A stretch of DNA of 64,000 bases from Cloeon dipterum (taxonomy: Eukaryota > Arthropoda > Insecta > Ephemeroptera > Baetidae): NCBI RefSeq assembly GCF_949628265.1, contig NC_088787.1, forward strand, positions 11,584,501 through 11,648,500. The letters are read 5' to 3'. The position numbers and the translations under genes are program-made. Below are positions 13,137 to 23,718 of this stretch, in pieces. Below the pieces are notes generated by a model, which had not been told where the DNA came from, ran no database searches, and was given only the letters and a program-made list of their open reading frames with translations. Numbering within the stretch: position 1 is the stretch's first letter; each line of letters opens with the position of its first letter.

Positions 13137-13593
13137 GATTTGTTAGTTTCTTGAAATCCTCTGGTAAAGAAAAAAAGCCTTTTTTATTCCTTTTCGAGTA
13201 TTTTGTCAAGCTAAAAATGCGCACTGCGGTCCTCGTTTGTTATAACTTAAAAAGGGGTGCAATTTCCACGATTTGAGGAAATGGACAACGTCCCTGAGAC
13301 CAATGCTTCGAAATATATTTCCTTAAGTAACAGCAAAACAAATAATATATCCACAATTTCATATTATTTCTTTCAAAAATTGTTCACCTTTCAGCAAAAT
13401 AATTTTTGTGTCTTGCAATCCCGCCCCGCTCTACCTGTAAAGGGGGCGTGGTCATTCCTCGATAGTCTTCTGTTTGATAATTTAACACAACACGGTAAAC
13501 AAGCATTGCCGATCCACGTGAAGAAACAGCCACTTTTTCAACAAGCTTTGTTTATTTAGAGCGTATATTTCTTATTTAAATAAGTTTGCTAAC
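13137..13593. promoter_or_regulatory. Divergent promoter region of MIEN1-like and RPF2
   Basis: 457 bp lie between the two divergent start codons. No TATA box is evident. A reading frame at 13257-13559 is open but unlike any protein I know and overlaps the expected RPF2 leader. Confidence 0.6.
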
Positions 13594-14789
13594 ATGCCAT
13601 CTCTACAGCGAGTGCAGTAAGTTAGAATTTTAAATGTTTTATCCTATTGTTAGATGCAATTCGCATTTTCAGAAAGCCAACCACTAGGAAAGGCAAAAAG
13701 ATTCTTTTGGCAAAGGAGCCAAAGGTTTTTGAAGATGTCAAAAAGAAACTTTTCCTAACTGGCCGAAAAGCCAGTGAAGTGCTCAGAAATTGCAGTAAAG
13801 ATCTAGTAAGCAAAATGCACTCGTGTGAACAAACTTATATATTTTAAAACTTTTTCCCCTTTTAGTACAAACTTAGCAAGCCACATGCCGTGATCTTAAG
13901 CAGAAAAAACGACATCCTTCCATTTGAAAACATTGTGCCCGTGGAGAACCTATGCAGGAACAATGACGCTTCCCTTTTCTTCTTCTCAACGACAAACAAG
14001 AAGAGGCCGAATTCACTCACCATTGGTAGGCATTAATTTAGTTTCCGAATCAGCAGGTTGATTTTACCCTTCTTTATTCCAGGGAGACTGTTTGACGGCA
14101 GACTGTTGGACATGGTCGAGTTCTGCATCAACGACTACAAGTCGTTCGACCAATTCACCGCGAGCATTCCAGCGGAAACAAAGCCGTGCCTGGTCTTCAG
14201 CGGCGAGCTGTGGGAACAGAGCCAGGAGCTGGCCAAGGTCAAGAGTCTGCTTGTCGACGTTTTCCGTGGCGAGGTGATTGACGCCGTCCGTCTGCAAGGG
14301 CTCGAGCACGTCATCATGTTCACGGCCACCAATGACAACATTCTGATGAGGAGTTACCAGTAAGAAATTCATTAATGGTGGTCTCAATTGAATTTTTTAA
14401 CTATAAACCTCTTCAGGATCCAATTGAAGAAGTCATCGACAAAGTTGCCGAGGGTGGAGCTGGAGAATCTGGGTCCGCATATTGACATGGTGCTGAAGAG
14501 GACCAAGTTTGCCTCGGAGGATTTGATGAAGCGAGCTTGCAGGTATTTCCTTCCCCCCCCCCTGATACTCTGTGAGGAAAAACTAAAAAACTTTTTAAAT
14601 TAAAGGACCCCTCAAGAGGCGAAATCCAAGCCGAAGAAGAACGTATCCAAGGACGCCCTGGGCACGACGCACGGACGCATCCACATGGGCAAACAGAAGG
14701 TTGGAACCATTCAAACCAGGAAGATGAAGGGTCTCAAAAAGACTGCTGCAGAAAAGCGTGTTGCGAGGAAGAGCAAGAAAGCGAATTAA
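13594..14789 (+). CDS. RPF2: Ribosome production factor 2 (Brix domain, 5S RNP loading)
   Basis: Exons 13594-13616, 13673-13805, 13866-14025, 14083-14359, 14417-14542, 14606-14789 give 300 aa (human 306). The basic N-terminus is followed by a Brix domain with recognisable blocks: KPHAVILSRKN, the PFE element, SLFFFSTTNKKRPN, IGRLFDGRLLDM(V)E, TKPCLVFSGE, KSLLVDVFRGE, and ELENLGPHIDMVLKRT. The tail is Lys/Arg-rich with GTTHGRIHMGKQ and QTRKMKGLKK, the conserved C-terminal signature. Known role: with RRS1 it brings the 5S RNP (5S rRNA, uL5, uL18) into pre-60S particles in the nucleolus. All five introns are 48-67 nt, the shortest set in the window. It starts only 457 bp from the divergent MIEN1-like gene. 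Confidence 0.96.
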
Positions 14790-14895
14790 ATTCTCTGTGC
14801 GTTTTGTCATTGATTTTGTTTCATTTTTAAATAAGATTCCCAGCAGATATAAAAATATCTATAATATCTTGTGCCATTATACATATTAACCTTAA

Positions 14896-14901
14896 AATAA
14901 A
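14896..14901 (+). terminator. Candidate poly(A) signal of RPF2
   Basis: AATAAA, 107 bases past the RPF2 stop. Weaker hexamer variants occur nearer, so the exact 3' end is uncertain. Confidence 0.45.
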
Positions 14902-15640
14902 TTAAATTCTGATTAAGGAATCTGATTTATAGGTGATTGAGTGATTTTAATTAGAGGTTTTCCTAAGCTGATGTCCTTATTCTTCATGAATTTCTTAGCA
15001 AAAAATTATTAATCCTATTTAAAATGGCAGCCTAAGCTCTGTGACGAATATTTTATAAATATATTAAGGAAAAAATTAAATATTATCTCTCAAAAGTAAG
15101 GGAAATAATTTGCCGACGTTTCAGCGACTTGATCGCTTATGCAACGTACCTTTTTCACAATTTAATTACCATTAATGTGTTCAGCAGTGAAATAAATTAA
15201 ATTATAAATCGAAGGAACTTTCCAATTCTTTAAAAAAATTTCTCCGTTGGTAAAAAATATTTCTCATATAGTTGTTTATTCTTGCTGTCATTTTTATTTG
15301 ATATTATACCTCACTCAGCTATAAAATATTTTCTGCGTACGTGTTTTCAGAACAAATAGCAAAATTTCGGAGAAATTCATATCAAAATAGATAAAAAGAA
15401 TTTTTCTAGACTTCCTCAAGAAAATAATAGGCATAAACCCTGCGTATGGCTAAAAGAAAAATATAAAGCAAATTAATTCAGTTTCTGTGAGGACTCCTAT
15501 CGATTTTAAAGTATGTATGCAACCTGTTCAGCATTATTACCGTGCAGGTTGCCTACGCTGACAAATTTCAGGAGCTCTAAATTGAAGCCAAAATCCAATT
15601 TCGCACATCGCTACGTTTTGATCTGATTTTAGCTATTCCA
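14902..15640. other. AT-rich intergenic, nothing seen
   Basis: No reading frame of note, no repeat shared with other parts of the window. Confidence 0.4.
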
Positions 15641-15654
15641 AAGGCCAAACAAAT

Positions 15655-15830
15655 AAACAGAAAAGTGTGCGTGGTGTGGTTACCAGTCGGTAGTTAGTTT
15701 GTCTTGCGGCGCTCGACCCGATTCGACAGTCGACCGAATTCCCGCAGCAACTTTTGCCTCCTCTTCTTCTTCTTCCGCGAGAGGCGACCTAAAAAACTTA
15801 ACGCGGCGGTGTAGGAGCTAAATATTTGAT
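15655..15830 (+). promoter_or_regulatory. Candidate promoter and 5' UTR start of an unseen gene
   Basis: An initiator-like CCAGTCGGTAGTTAG (A at 15685) sits at an abrupt change from AT-rich to GC/CpG-containing sequence. A pyrimidine-rich CTCCTCTTCTTCTTCTT leader and potential GT donors (about 15810) follow. This arrangement is typical of insect non-TATA promoters, and the transcript would have its coding exons far to the right. It is inference only; no coding exon can be tied to it. Confidence 0.3.
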
Positions 15831-15985
15831 CAAACTTCTCCTCACTGTCACGCACGTACCTCCATCATGTCTTTTTATTTTATAATGTAGGTGGCCTCAC
15901 AAAAGCGTTTTAAGAGAAAATAAAATAATAGAGTGCAGACAAACTAATCGAGGGAAATTTGAATCGAGGGGAACGAAAACGGAAG

Positions 15986-16139
15986 CTAAACAAACCATTT
16001 GCTGTTGCGGCTCGCCAGCAAATTCCAGGTCTTGTCCACTGCGAACGCCACATCCGCCGGAAAATCACCTAAATCACTCGCCGACGCAGGAAATTGCAAC
16101 CAGGTGAAATCAACATCCCTCAACCCACCGATCAATAAC
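15986..16139 (-). CDS. Possible terminal coding exon, unknown protein
   Basis: On the minus strand an acceptor (TTTACAG) opens a frame of about 50 residues ending at a TAG (15986-15988), with content such as LRDVDFTWLQFPAS and AVDKTWNLLASRNS. Base composition is richer in GC than both flanks, as for exons here. I do not recognise the protein and find no partner exon upstream. It may be chance. Confidence 0.22.
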
Positions 16140-16250
16140 CTGTAAATACATATATCAAGCCCCGTATAAAGCCACAAATTTACTTGCTTTAAATATAATT
16201 TACCTTTTGGTTTGTGCATCAAGTAATACAATTTTATTATATTTGTTTAT

Positions 16251-17029
16251 TCTTGCCAAAGTCATACAATTATAAGAACAGAATATAAAAATTACAGCAA
16301 GAAATGGTATACAATAATGCTAGCAGATGACTGCAAAAACGATAAGATACATACTAAAAATCACGCCCCACTGACATTAAGTGTTATTAATTTAGATACT
16401 TAATTTGCAACATCGGCGGTGTTATTGGAACCCGGTGAGCTCATAGCCCATGTATGTGCTGAGCAGAGGTTCAAAAAATAAAGATTTTGGGGAATTTATA
16501 AAATTTAAAATTGAAACGGTTATTAAGAGAATATATTAAAGTAAATTACCACTTAAGAACTCAGAAATTTTAGATGCGGCTCTGCTTTAAAATAATTATC
16601 AATTCAACAAATCAAAATTTTAAATATTAGTATGTAGATTGTTGGCCAAAATACATTTATTTTAAGGAAAATACGCTGAGAGCTGAAAATTCAAAATCAT
16701 TTTTGTCACAATTGAAATGTTTTACAGTTGAAAAATTATTTATCCTATTCAAATTAACCAAAAATAATTTTTAAAATATATGATTTTAAAATTAAAGAAA
16801 GCCGAAAGTTGCTAGTTAAAGGTTTAAGTCAAGCCGTCTCACTCAATATCTCTGCAACCCCTATTGTGTGTGACATATTTATGTATGTTAATAAAATGTT
16901 ACGGTGTTAAAACCTTAAACCAACTCAAAATGAATGCAAAACAATCACTGTCAGCTTTCAGGCACATAATCCACAGAACCGTTGATTAAATAACACGCAC
17001 GCGTCTGCCAAAATGCTCTTGAGAGGCAC
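16251..17029. other. AT-rich, no gene; small dispersed repeat at 16434-16480
   Basis: The segment GAGCTCATAGCCCA-TG-TGTGCTGA-CAGAGGTT followed by an A-rich run recurs at about 40605-40650. Nothing else is seen. Confidence 0.4.
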
Positions 17030-17276
17030 GAAGTTGATGTCGTCCGCCGGCGCCGCGCCAGCCATAGCCAGCCAGCCCGAGGATCAGCATTCATGACATG
17101 CGTGCAACAATAATGTAATCACAACACAGAGATAGAGGCGGGCGGATCGTCACCCTGCTCTCGTCGTCGAACAAATTTATTCGGGGTCGGCCCTTGCTCC
17201 GCCGCCGCCTCAGCCGCATACCTGCGCGTCCGTCCGTGTATGTATGTGTGAGAACCGTGCTGCGGCGTTATTGGAT

Positions 17277-17362
<86 letters not shown>

Positions 17363-17620
17363 CGATGCCACGGCACCTCTGATCGATCGCTCTCATTTCG
17401 ATTTGCACGGCCCGCCGTTTTCCGAACGCACGCACGTGTGCACCTTTTCCGAAAACAAATAACGCGAATTGGTATGTGCGCGGGCACCGAAATGAAATCA
17501 GCAGAAGCACATTCGAAACGTGCAAGGGGTGAAGGTGACGCGCGGCCCGTTTTTTCGCCTTGTTTGTTCCTGCCGCCGCTCCAAGAGCAAAAATGTTCAT
17601 CATTTCTTGTGACAGAATAT
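17030..17620. other. GC-rich island with long TC microsatellite
   Basis: CpG-rich sequence starts near 17040 (CGGCGCCGCGCC) and ends abruptly at about 17600. Long reading frames on both strands come from the microsatellite and the high GC content, not from a gene. It is a candidate regulatory element. Confidence 0.4.
17279..17358 (+). repeat. (TC)40 microsatellite
   Basis: Eighty bases of uninterrupted TC; the complement gives GAGA-factor-type sites. Its purity suggests high length polymorphism. Confidence 0.95.
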
Positions 17621-18429
17621 TCAGCAATCATTTTTTTTTAATAGAGTGGAAAATTCCTTTTTAATAATTAATTTTATTTAATAATGTGTATTTAAAGTTA
17701 GTAATTTATACTTTTAGCCATACGTGCAATTTTGCAAGGAAAGAAATAATGTTCATTTTCGGTTAAATATCATTTTCGATCCGTTCAATATTTTACTAAA
17801 AATTATTTTAAATAATAAAATTTATATTAATTGCAATTAAAGCTCTGATTTCTATTGCAGATTTGGCTAGCTTTGGATCTTACAAGCAAGCGTGTAGCCT
17901 AACCACTTTATTAATAAAGCTATATAAACGTGTGGGTTACGATCGAGGAGCCCATAATGGAAACAAAAACGTCTTTTTATTCCACTCAGCTTTTAATTCA
18001 TGTCTAAGTTTAGTAGTAGTAGTACAGGACTGTAATACAAATAATTCACAATTACAAATATTGCACATTAAATAAATTGACCGTTTACAACAAAAATAAT
18101 TTATCACAATTAATGTCTTACCCCGATCGAATGCGGGTGGGTAGTCACTTACAATATAATCTCGTTGCTGCTTCAAAATATTTCCTCGCACGGAATTTCC
18201 TATTTGGAGTGAGCGGTTGACATGACTATCGTCGTGCGAGGTGGAAGGGTCAGTGCAGGTAACGCGCTTATCGCACAGTTACACTGCCCTCTACTGATTT
18301 GGGAGAGTAGGAGTTTGACTTGCGCCAGTAAGTGGCGGGAACTGCCACAATGGCTAACAATTAAGAACATTTTCCATTGTTCACTATATATCAAGTTTAT
18401 TGACCATGAAACTTAGCAACAGTTTATCT
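17621..18429. other. Mostly AT-rich, nothing firm
   Basis: A mildly GC-richer patch occurs at 18190-18360, with no protein I recognise on either strand. Confidence 0.35.
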
Positions 18430-18830
18430 ATGTGCAATAATGAAATCAAGCCCAAGGAACAGTTGTTATATTTCAGATCTTGCCAAATTTATCGAAAAAT
18501 CGAAAGGTTTATTTTCGCTTGATTTCGATCCCTCTCGTCGCAATCTATCCAACGGTGTGCGAATTATGACGTATAACGTATTTTCCTGCTGCGGCGACAT
18601 AAATCATGAATTTCCAATAAGGAGAGAGAGTTTTCGACGCTTGATTAGCATGGCAACTTTTAAAACTTTAAACTTTTTAGTTTTCCCTCATTTTAGGATA
18701 GTATTTCAGGTAAAGGCAGAAAAGATTTTTCATAAATTTACCGCAACGAATTTAATAAATCCGGCTCATCCAGTTGAGCGTTCAAAATCACAAGGAGGAC
18801 AATACATTTTGAAAAAATAGGACAAGCGAG
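18430..18830 (+). mobile_element. Family-A-related dispersed repeat
   Basis: Shares the core TTTCGATCCCTCTCGTCG...ATCTATCCAACGGTG-GCGAATTATGA with 42826-43010 and, reversed, with about 29950-30250. The same core sits inside the TTAA MITEs. Ends could not be fixed; no coding capacity. Confidence 0.5.
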
Positions 18831-18968
18831 TCGGCTGGAATATTAGTTTGACACAAAACTTAGAATTAATTCAATTTTTTAAAACCATATAAAATACATA
18901 TTTTTGTCGTTTAGCTCACTTTTCTCACTATCATAGAGATTTTTAGGTCTTAGCAATTATAAAAATAA

Positions 18969-19404
18969 AGTGGAATGATACAGGGCAACAATTGAAAATT
19001 ATTTGAATTGTTGGATGCCATACACAATTGATCGATAAACAATTTGTTCAACAATTTGCAATATAGTAAAAAAGGACCTTCCTACAATAAAAATTCAAAT
19101 TTTGCCAATTTTCTCCAAAATTTACAGTGCTTGAACATATTTTCTTGGCATATTCCGATTCCTCTCGTCGAGATCTGTCCAACGGTGTATGCCACTTATT
19201 GGGGAAACTCTTGGTTTTGAAATTAAATCGGATTTCAAGTAAGGAGACAGCCATTACCATTTGAAAAGCACGATAACTTTCCAGCCAATTTTCTTAAAAA
19301 CTTACAGTGCTTCTTAGGCCAATTTAGGCTTTACCTGAATCCTAAGGGATGAGTTTATGCATTGGCAACAAGCATGTTCCAGGCTTTTGCAGTATCATGC
19401 CTCT
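18969..19404 (-). mobile_element. Full-length TTAA-flanked MITE, family A
   Basis: This 436-bp element has imperfect terminal inverted repeats: AGTGGAATGATAC at the left and the complement of AGAGGCATGATAC at the right. It is flanked by ATAA (18965-18968) and TTAA (19405-19408); I infer an original TTAA duplication with one mutated copy. It runs opposite to the copy at 40918-41351 and aligns with it over its whole length. It has no ORF, so it must have been moved in trans by a transposase encoded elsewhere. Confidence 0.8.
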
Positions 19405-19408
19405 TTAA

Positions 19409-22129
19409 ATTTGGCAAAACACTCCGCTTCCCAATAGCATGGGCGCTATTTAATAATGAATTAAAAATCATCTGTAGTATTTTTCATAGCGTTATTTAAA
19501 TTCTAAGAAGTCACTGAATAAAAAATTCATAATAGTAGTGTAAGATTTAGATTAGTTTTTTTGGAAACATTCAGTAAGAGAGTGGCATAACAAAAAGGAG
19601 ATCAGCTCCTGCCATGATGTAACATTATTTATCAAATCTCGAATATTGCATTTTCAAAGTTTTCCTCTGTCGTCGTCTCAGCTCACACGCTCTGAATTAC
19701 TGATGAAGCGAGGTATTCGCTGTTCGGCACTGAACAATGTGTATTTTCTAAATTGAATTAAAACTTCGACGATCGATTCTCCACGCATGCGAAAATTTGT
19801 TTTGGACGCGCGTTGGTTACGAAAATGAAATTCCACCGGCGCATCCTAAAGGATCGTTCATGCCCTTATTTATTGCCGAAGAGGGAAAATTGTTCAAAAG
19901 AGGACAGAGATTCCGGCCGGGAACTTAATGAGAAGCAACAAAAGCGGCGCGCCGACAAAGAGCCGTGGGAGCGAGAGTGTGTCGATAAAACTGTCACATA
20001 TATAGATTTTTATGCGGGACACGCCATTTTCGTTCGGCCGCAAAATGTTGGTGGTGAGTGAGTGAGTGAGATCCGATCAATTTCGGATTCACCGCGTGCT
20101 GCGTGCGGCCGCCAATAACAATGCAAATATTAACGTTTTGCACTACAAAGGCCGTGCTCGTTGTCCGTCGCCCGCGCTAGAATATAAAGCGGCTGCAGCG
20201 AGCGAGCGAGAGGGAGAGATAAGACACAAAAACGACCTTCGCCTGCGGTCCACGCCACTCTCACACCCCGGCTCATTCCAGCTTTCCAGCCCCGTATATG
20301 TTTGTATCTATGCGGTAAATGTTGTCATCTGCAAGCGAAATGCTCAAAATACAAATTCACACTATCAAGATGAGAAGACCGTTTATGGACTGAGGCTGCA
20401 AAATTTAAAAGGGATACTGCACAATTCTAAAAAACTAAAATATTATCTGAAAATTGGGAAAGAGTCTGAAATAATTTGAGGATGCCGATTAAATTGAGAT
20501 GCTCTCTGCTCTAAAATTTGCTTGCTAATCAAGTGGTCCTAAGGAAAATGTTTATGCAGATCGAAAATTTTCTAGATAATGCACACACTGTTTGATCGAT
20601 TGCAACGGCAAGAACAGGAATTAAGCGAGAAATATGAAAAAAACTGTTTAATTATTTGAGAAAACTGTAAAATCTGATGTACAATAGTTTCTTCTCTTTT
20701 GATTTGACGGATTTGTTAATTGCGCTGTTAAAATTTAGCAAAATTGTATTTAATAGTCTTTTCTCTAGAGCCACAATTGCAAAATGCCGTTAAATGTTTT
20801 CCTGTTGATACCCGTTTTTTTAAAAAAAAATAGGCTTGAATCCATTTTTATCATGCGATTTCAAGATATTCGAACCATATTTAAAGTCTTCCAGATTAGA
20901 TCCCATCTTAAAGGTCTAAATCGACTGAAAACTATTTGTACACTCTGCGCACTAAGTAAGTTTATATTTTCCAAATTTTAAAATAATTCTAGTAAAAATG
21001 AAATTTGTATTTTATTGCAGATTTTTTTATCGTGTTTTGTTAATTTCATTCGTTTGGAAGCGAAAAGACGTCATATTAAATATTTGATTAAACTCACATA
21101 ACTCTTTATCTCTTATAAAAAACTATAACCTTTTTCTTCAATTTTTATACTATGCTCTTGTCCGTTTCAAACCAACTATTTTGCTCCAAAATCAGTTTAA
21201 AAATTCTTAATCCAAAGATTCGTACCCAAAATAATGATAAGATTGAACTATAACCAATTTAAGACAAATATTTAAGTTCAACGAAAACGCCGCTTTCCTC
21301 CACTATTTCACTAATTTTGGTTCTTAACACGTCAAATAAAATTAATATCAATGGCTGCAACGTATTTTGTTGGGCTAGAATTTAATATCAGGGCAGTTCA
21401 TTTTTTTGTAGTATCCTAAATTTGCAAATGAAAGAAATGCAATCGATCAGTTAATAGATAGACAGGCAATGCGCATTTTTCCGCTTCTTGTGAAAAACCT
21501 CAGCCTTATCCCCTGGCCGAACAGGAAATTAAAACAGCCGTTTGGCCGAAATCCGCGGACTGGCCTGCGGCGTGCATGTCATAATCTGACCGCTGCCGTA
21601 TCAAAATATGGCGGGCAAATGCGTTTTTCGTGTTGTTAGCCGATGCTAATGCGAGTAAACAGCCAACCAAACTTCACTATTCCAGCAAATATTGGTCCGA
21701 ATTATCCAGAACGTGCTCCTGAGCAATACAAACAGTTCGCTATAAAGTGCTCTATATCTGCTTCACACGAGCAAAATTAAGTTTTTAAACTCTGTGTAGC
21801 TCATATTTTTCTTCGCACATTTGTCAAAGGATATTTTTAAAGGAAAAGATTTAATGATGGGACCAGTCCTCGTTGTTTGAAAGATGAGCCTTTTTCTAGA
21901 ATATTTTCAGCTCCTGGTTCCATCCATGGAGATGTGAATTGAAAAAATGTCTTTTATTATAACAATAAATAACACCAAATACTTCCAAAAGGAATTTCTC
22001 TGTAAAACCCTAGAAGAGAATGCGCTAACCTCTTCATGATCCTTTCAATTAATTTCTTACCGTTTATCTAATTTGAAGCTTTTCCTTTCCTTTAAATTTT
22101 TACAAAGAAACAAATTTTTTCTTTGAATC
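19409..22129. other. Non-coding with one GC-rich island (19800-20330)
   Basis: The island contains GTGAGTGAGTGAGTGAG (about 20052-20068), several CGxCG blocks and a run of GAGCGAGCGAGAG. Outside it the sequence is AT-rich, with no gene or repeat found. Confidence 0.35.
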
Positions 22130-22480
22130 ATTTATGCGTGGCTCCAGCAAAAAAAAAATAGTTTCAACTGGAGCGAGGGAAGACTTTTTTATCGCCTGCA
22201 AGGACAAACAAACAGCGGCGGGTGCGGAGCTTTTTAATTTCCTGCATTTACGCGGGCAACACACACACTTTGTGCCTGCTCTAATGCGTGCACGTCAGTT
22301 GTTTGAACTTCGGTGTGGCGGCTCAATTTCGGCATCAGCCGGCCTGCTTGCGATGCAAATGAAATACGGCTCATTCCATCCAGCCGCAGCAGCAGCAATA
22401 GCAGCAACCGAAGACGCCGCAAATTTCATGAGGACTCGGCCGGGCTTTGGCGCAAGTCCTGATTAATTCCGCTCGTTACT
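22130..22480. other. GC-rich island
   Basis: An open frame of 110 codons lies here on the plus strand, including a GCAGCAGCAG run near 22386. It has no recognisable domain, splice context or conservation signature, so I treat it as composition-driven and possibly regulatory. Confidence 0.35.
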
Positions 22481-23718
22481 CACGAAGCCAAAGACTTCGC
22501 TCCAACGCAATTATAATGCTACGCAAATATGATAGTAATAAGTAAGAGACCCCTGAGGGAAAATTAATCACTTTCCCCTTCAACTGTAAACCAACTTCTA
22601 CTCAAAACTCACTTAAAGTGGAACGAAATTGAAAAGTCAAAAAATAATTTGTACATTTATCTTTAACATCCTCTGAAAATTTGGGAAGTTATTAAAATAA
22701 TTCACATATCAATTTGCGTCGCGTCAAACCTATGAAAATAATATCTATTTAGAATTGGAAAAAATTATCTTGTTAAAAATAGAATTCAAAGTTGCAAAGC
22801 TCGTAAAAAATACTACAGGCCTTGCGGAATCAAAAACTATTAGTTTGCTTTAAACAAGCAAAAAACGCTAGGGATGGCAAAATCATTTACATTTTTTAAA
22901 TATTGATTATCTGACGAATGCATAAACTCTATATAAAGCTAAAATGCGAGTAATCCCTCCACTTATTTAATTTTAGCTTTTGCGAGCGTTAAAAAATAAT
23001 TCATTTCAAATCCAGATATTATAGTTTTGGCAAGTCATTGGCTCGCATTTGTTGAGTGAATGATTTTAGCGTACTTGAAATGTGAGAATCTAAACGCTGA
23101 TTACTGATTTCTATATTCACAGCTACATTTGATTATTTTGCATCATTGCAATAATTATTCCATTCGGATTAGGGAGGATTGCTTTTGGCAGTTCGACTCT
23201 CTAATTGCGGTTTGCGCTTTATTCCAGCATGCGTGCAAAAATATCTTCTAGCGTTTAAATAAAAAGACCCCGGTGCGGAATCAATAACCAATAACACGAG
23301 ATGGTCCTTTTTTGGACTGAGCTTCCTCCAATAAGGCCCATGTTATATTTGTTCGCGATGTGATTTGGACAAAGTTTTCGCTAGCTGCTTGCTAATAGTG
23401 GGTCACTAACCCATCTTAAAAAAACTAGATCGAAAAAAGTAAAAGAAAAACAAATAAATTTTTTAAAGATTTTTACTAAAAAGAAAAATTTAGTCGAATT
23501 GCCATACAGAACACCTTCTAGATCTATGGGCTCTCTGTTTCTGACTAGAGACCACACCATCTATGGTCTATATGTGGCAAAAATCCTGTTCAGATTTTAC
23601 GCTAACGGAAAAGGGGAGAGCTCTGTAACTATTGTTTGCCTGTCTGCCAAATTCTAGTTATACCTTTCGCTTGATTAGAATTTCAAATTAAAAAATAAGT
23701 GAGAAAATCAACATTCAG
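22481..23718. other. AT-rich, no gene
   Basis: A 17-base stretch, AAAAAGACCCCGGTGCG at about 23266, resembles AAAAAGACCTCGGTGCG at 40519-40535. Nothing else was seen. Confidence 0.35.

Noticed and set aside
13257-13559. 100-codon ORF between MIEN1-like and RPF2
   Set aside because: It fills the shared promoter, is not recognisable, and adds nothing to either gene.
16434-16480. Considered as a SINE 3' end
   Set aside because: Only two copies are visible, with no A/B box and no clear target duplication, so the class cannot be set.
17119-17631. Long Arg-Glu and Ser-Leu repeat frames on both strands
   Set aside because: They are the (TC)40 microsatellite read in different frames; no gene context.
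22134-22466. 110-codon ORF with Ala run
   Set aside because: GC-rich island composition; no splice context or recognisable protein.
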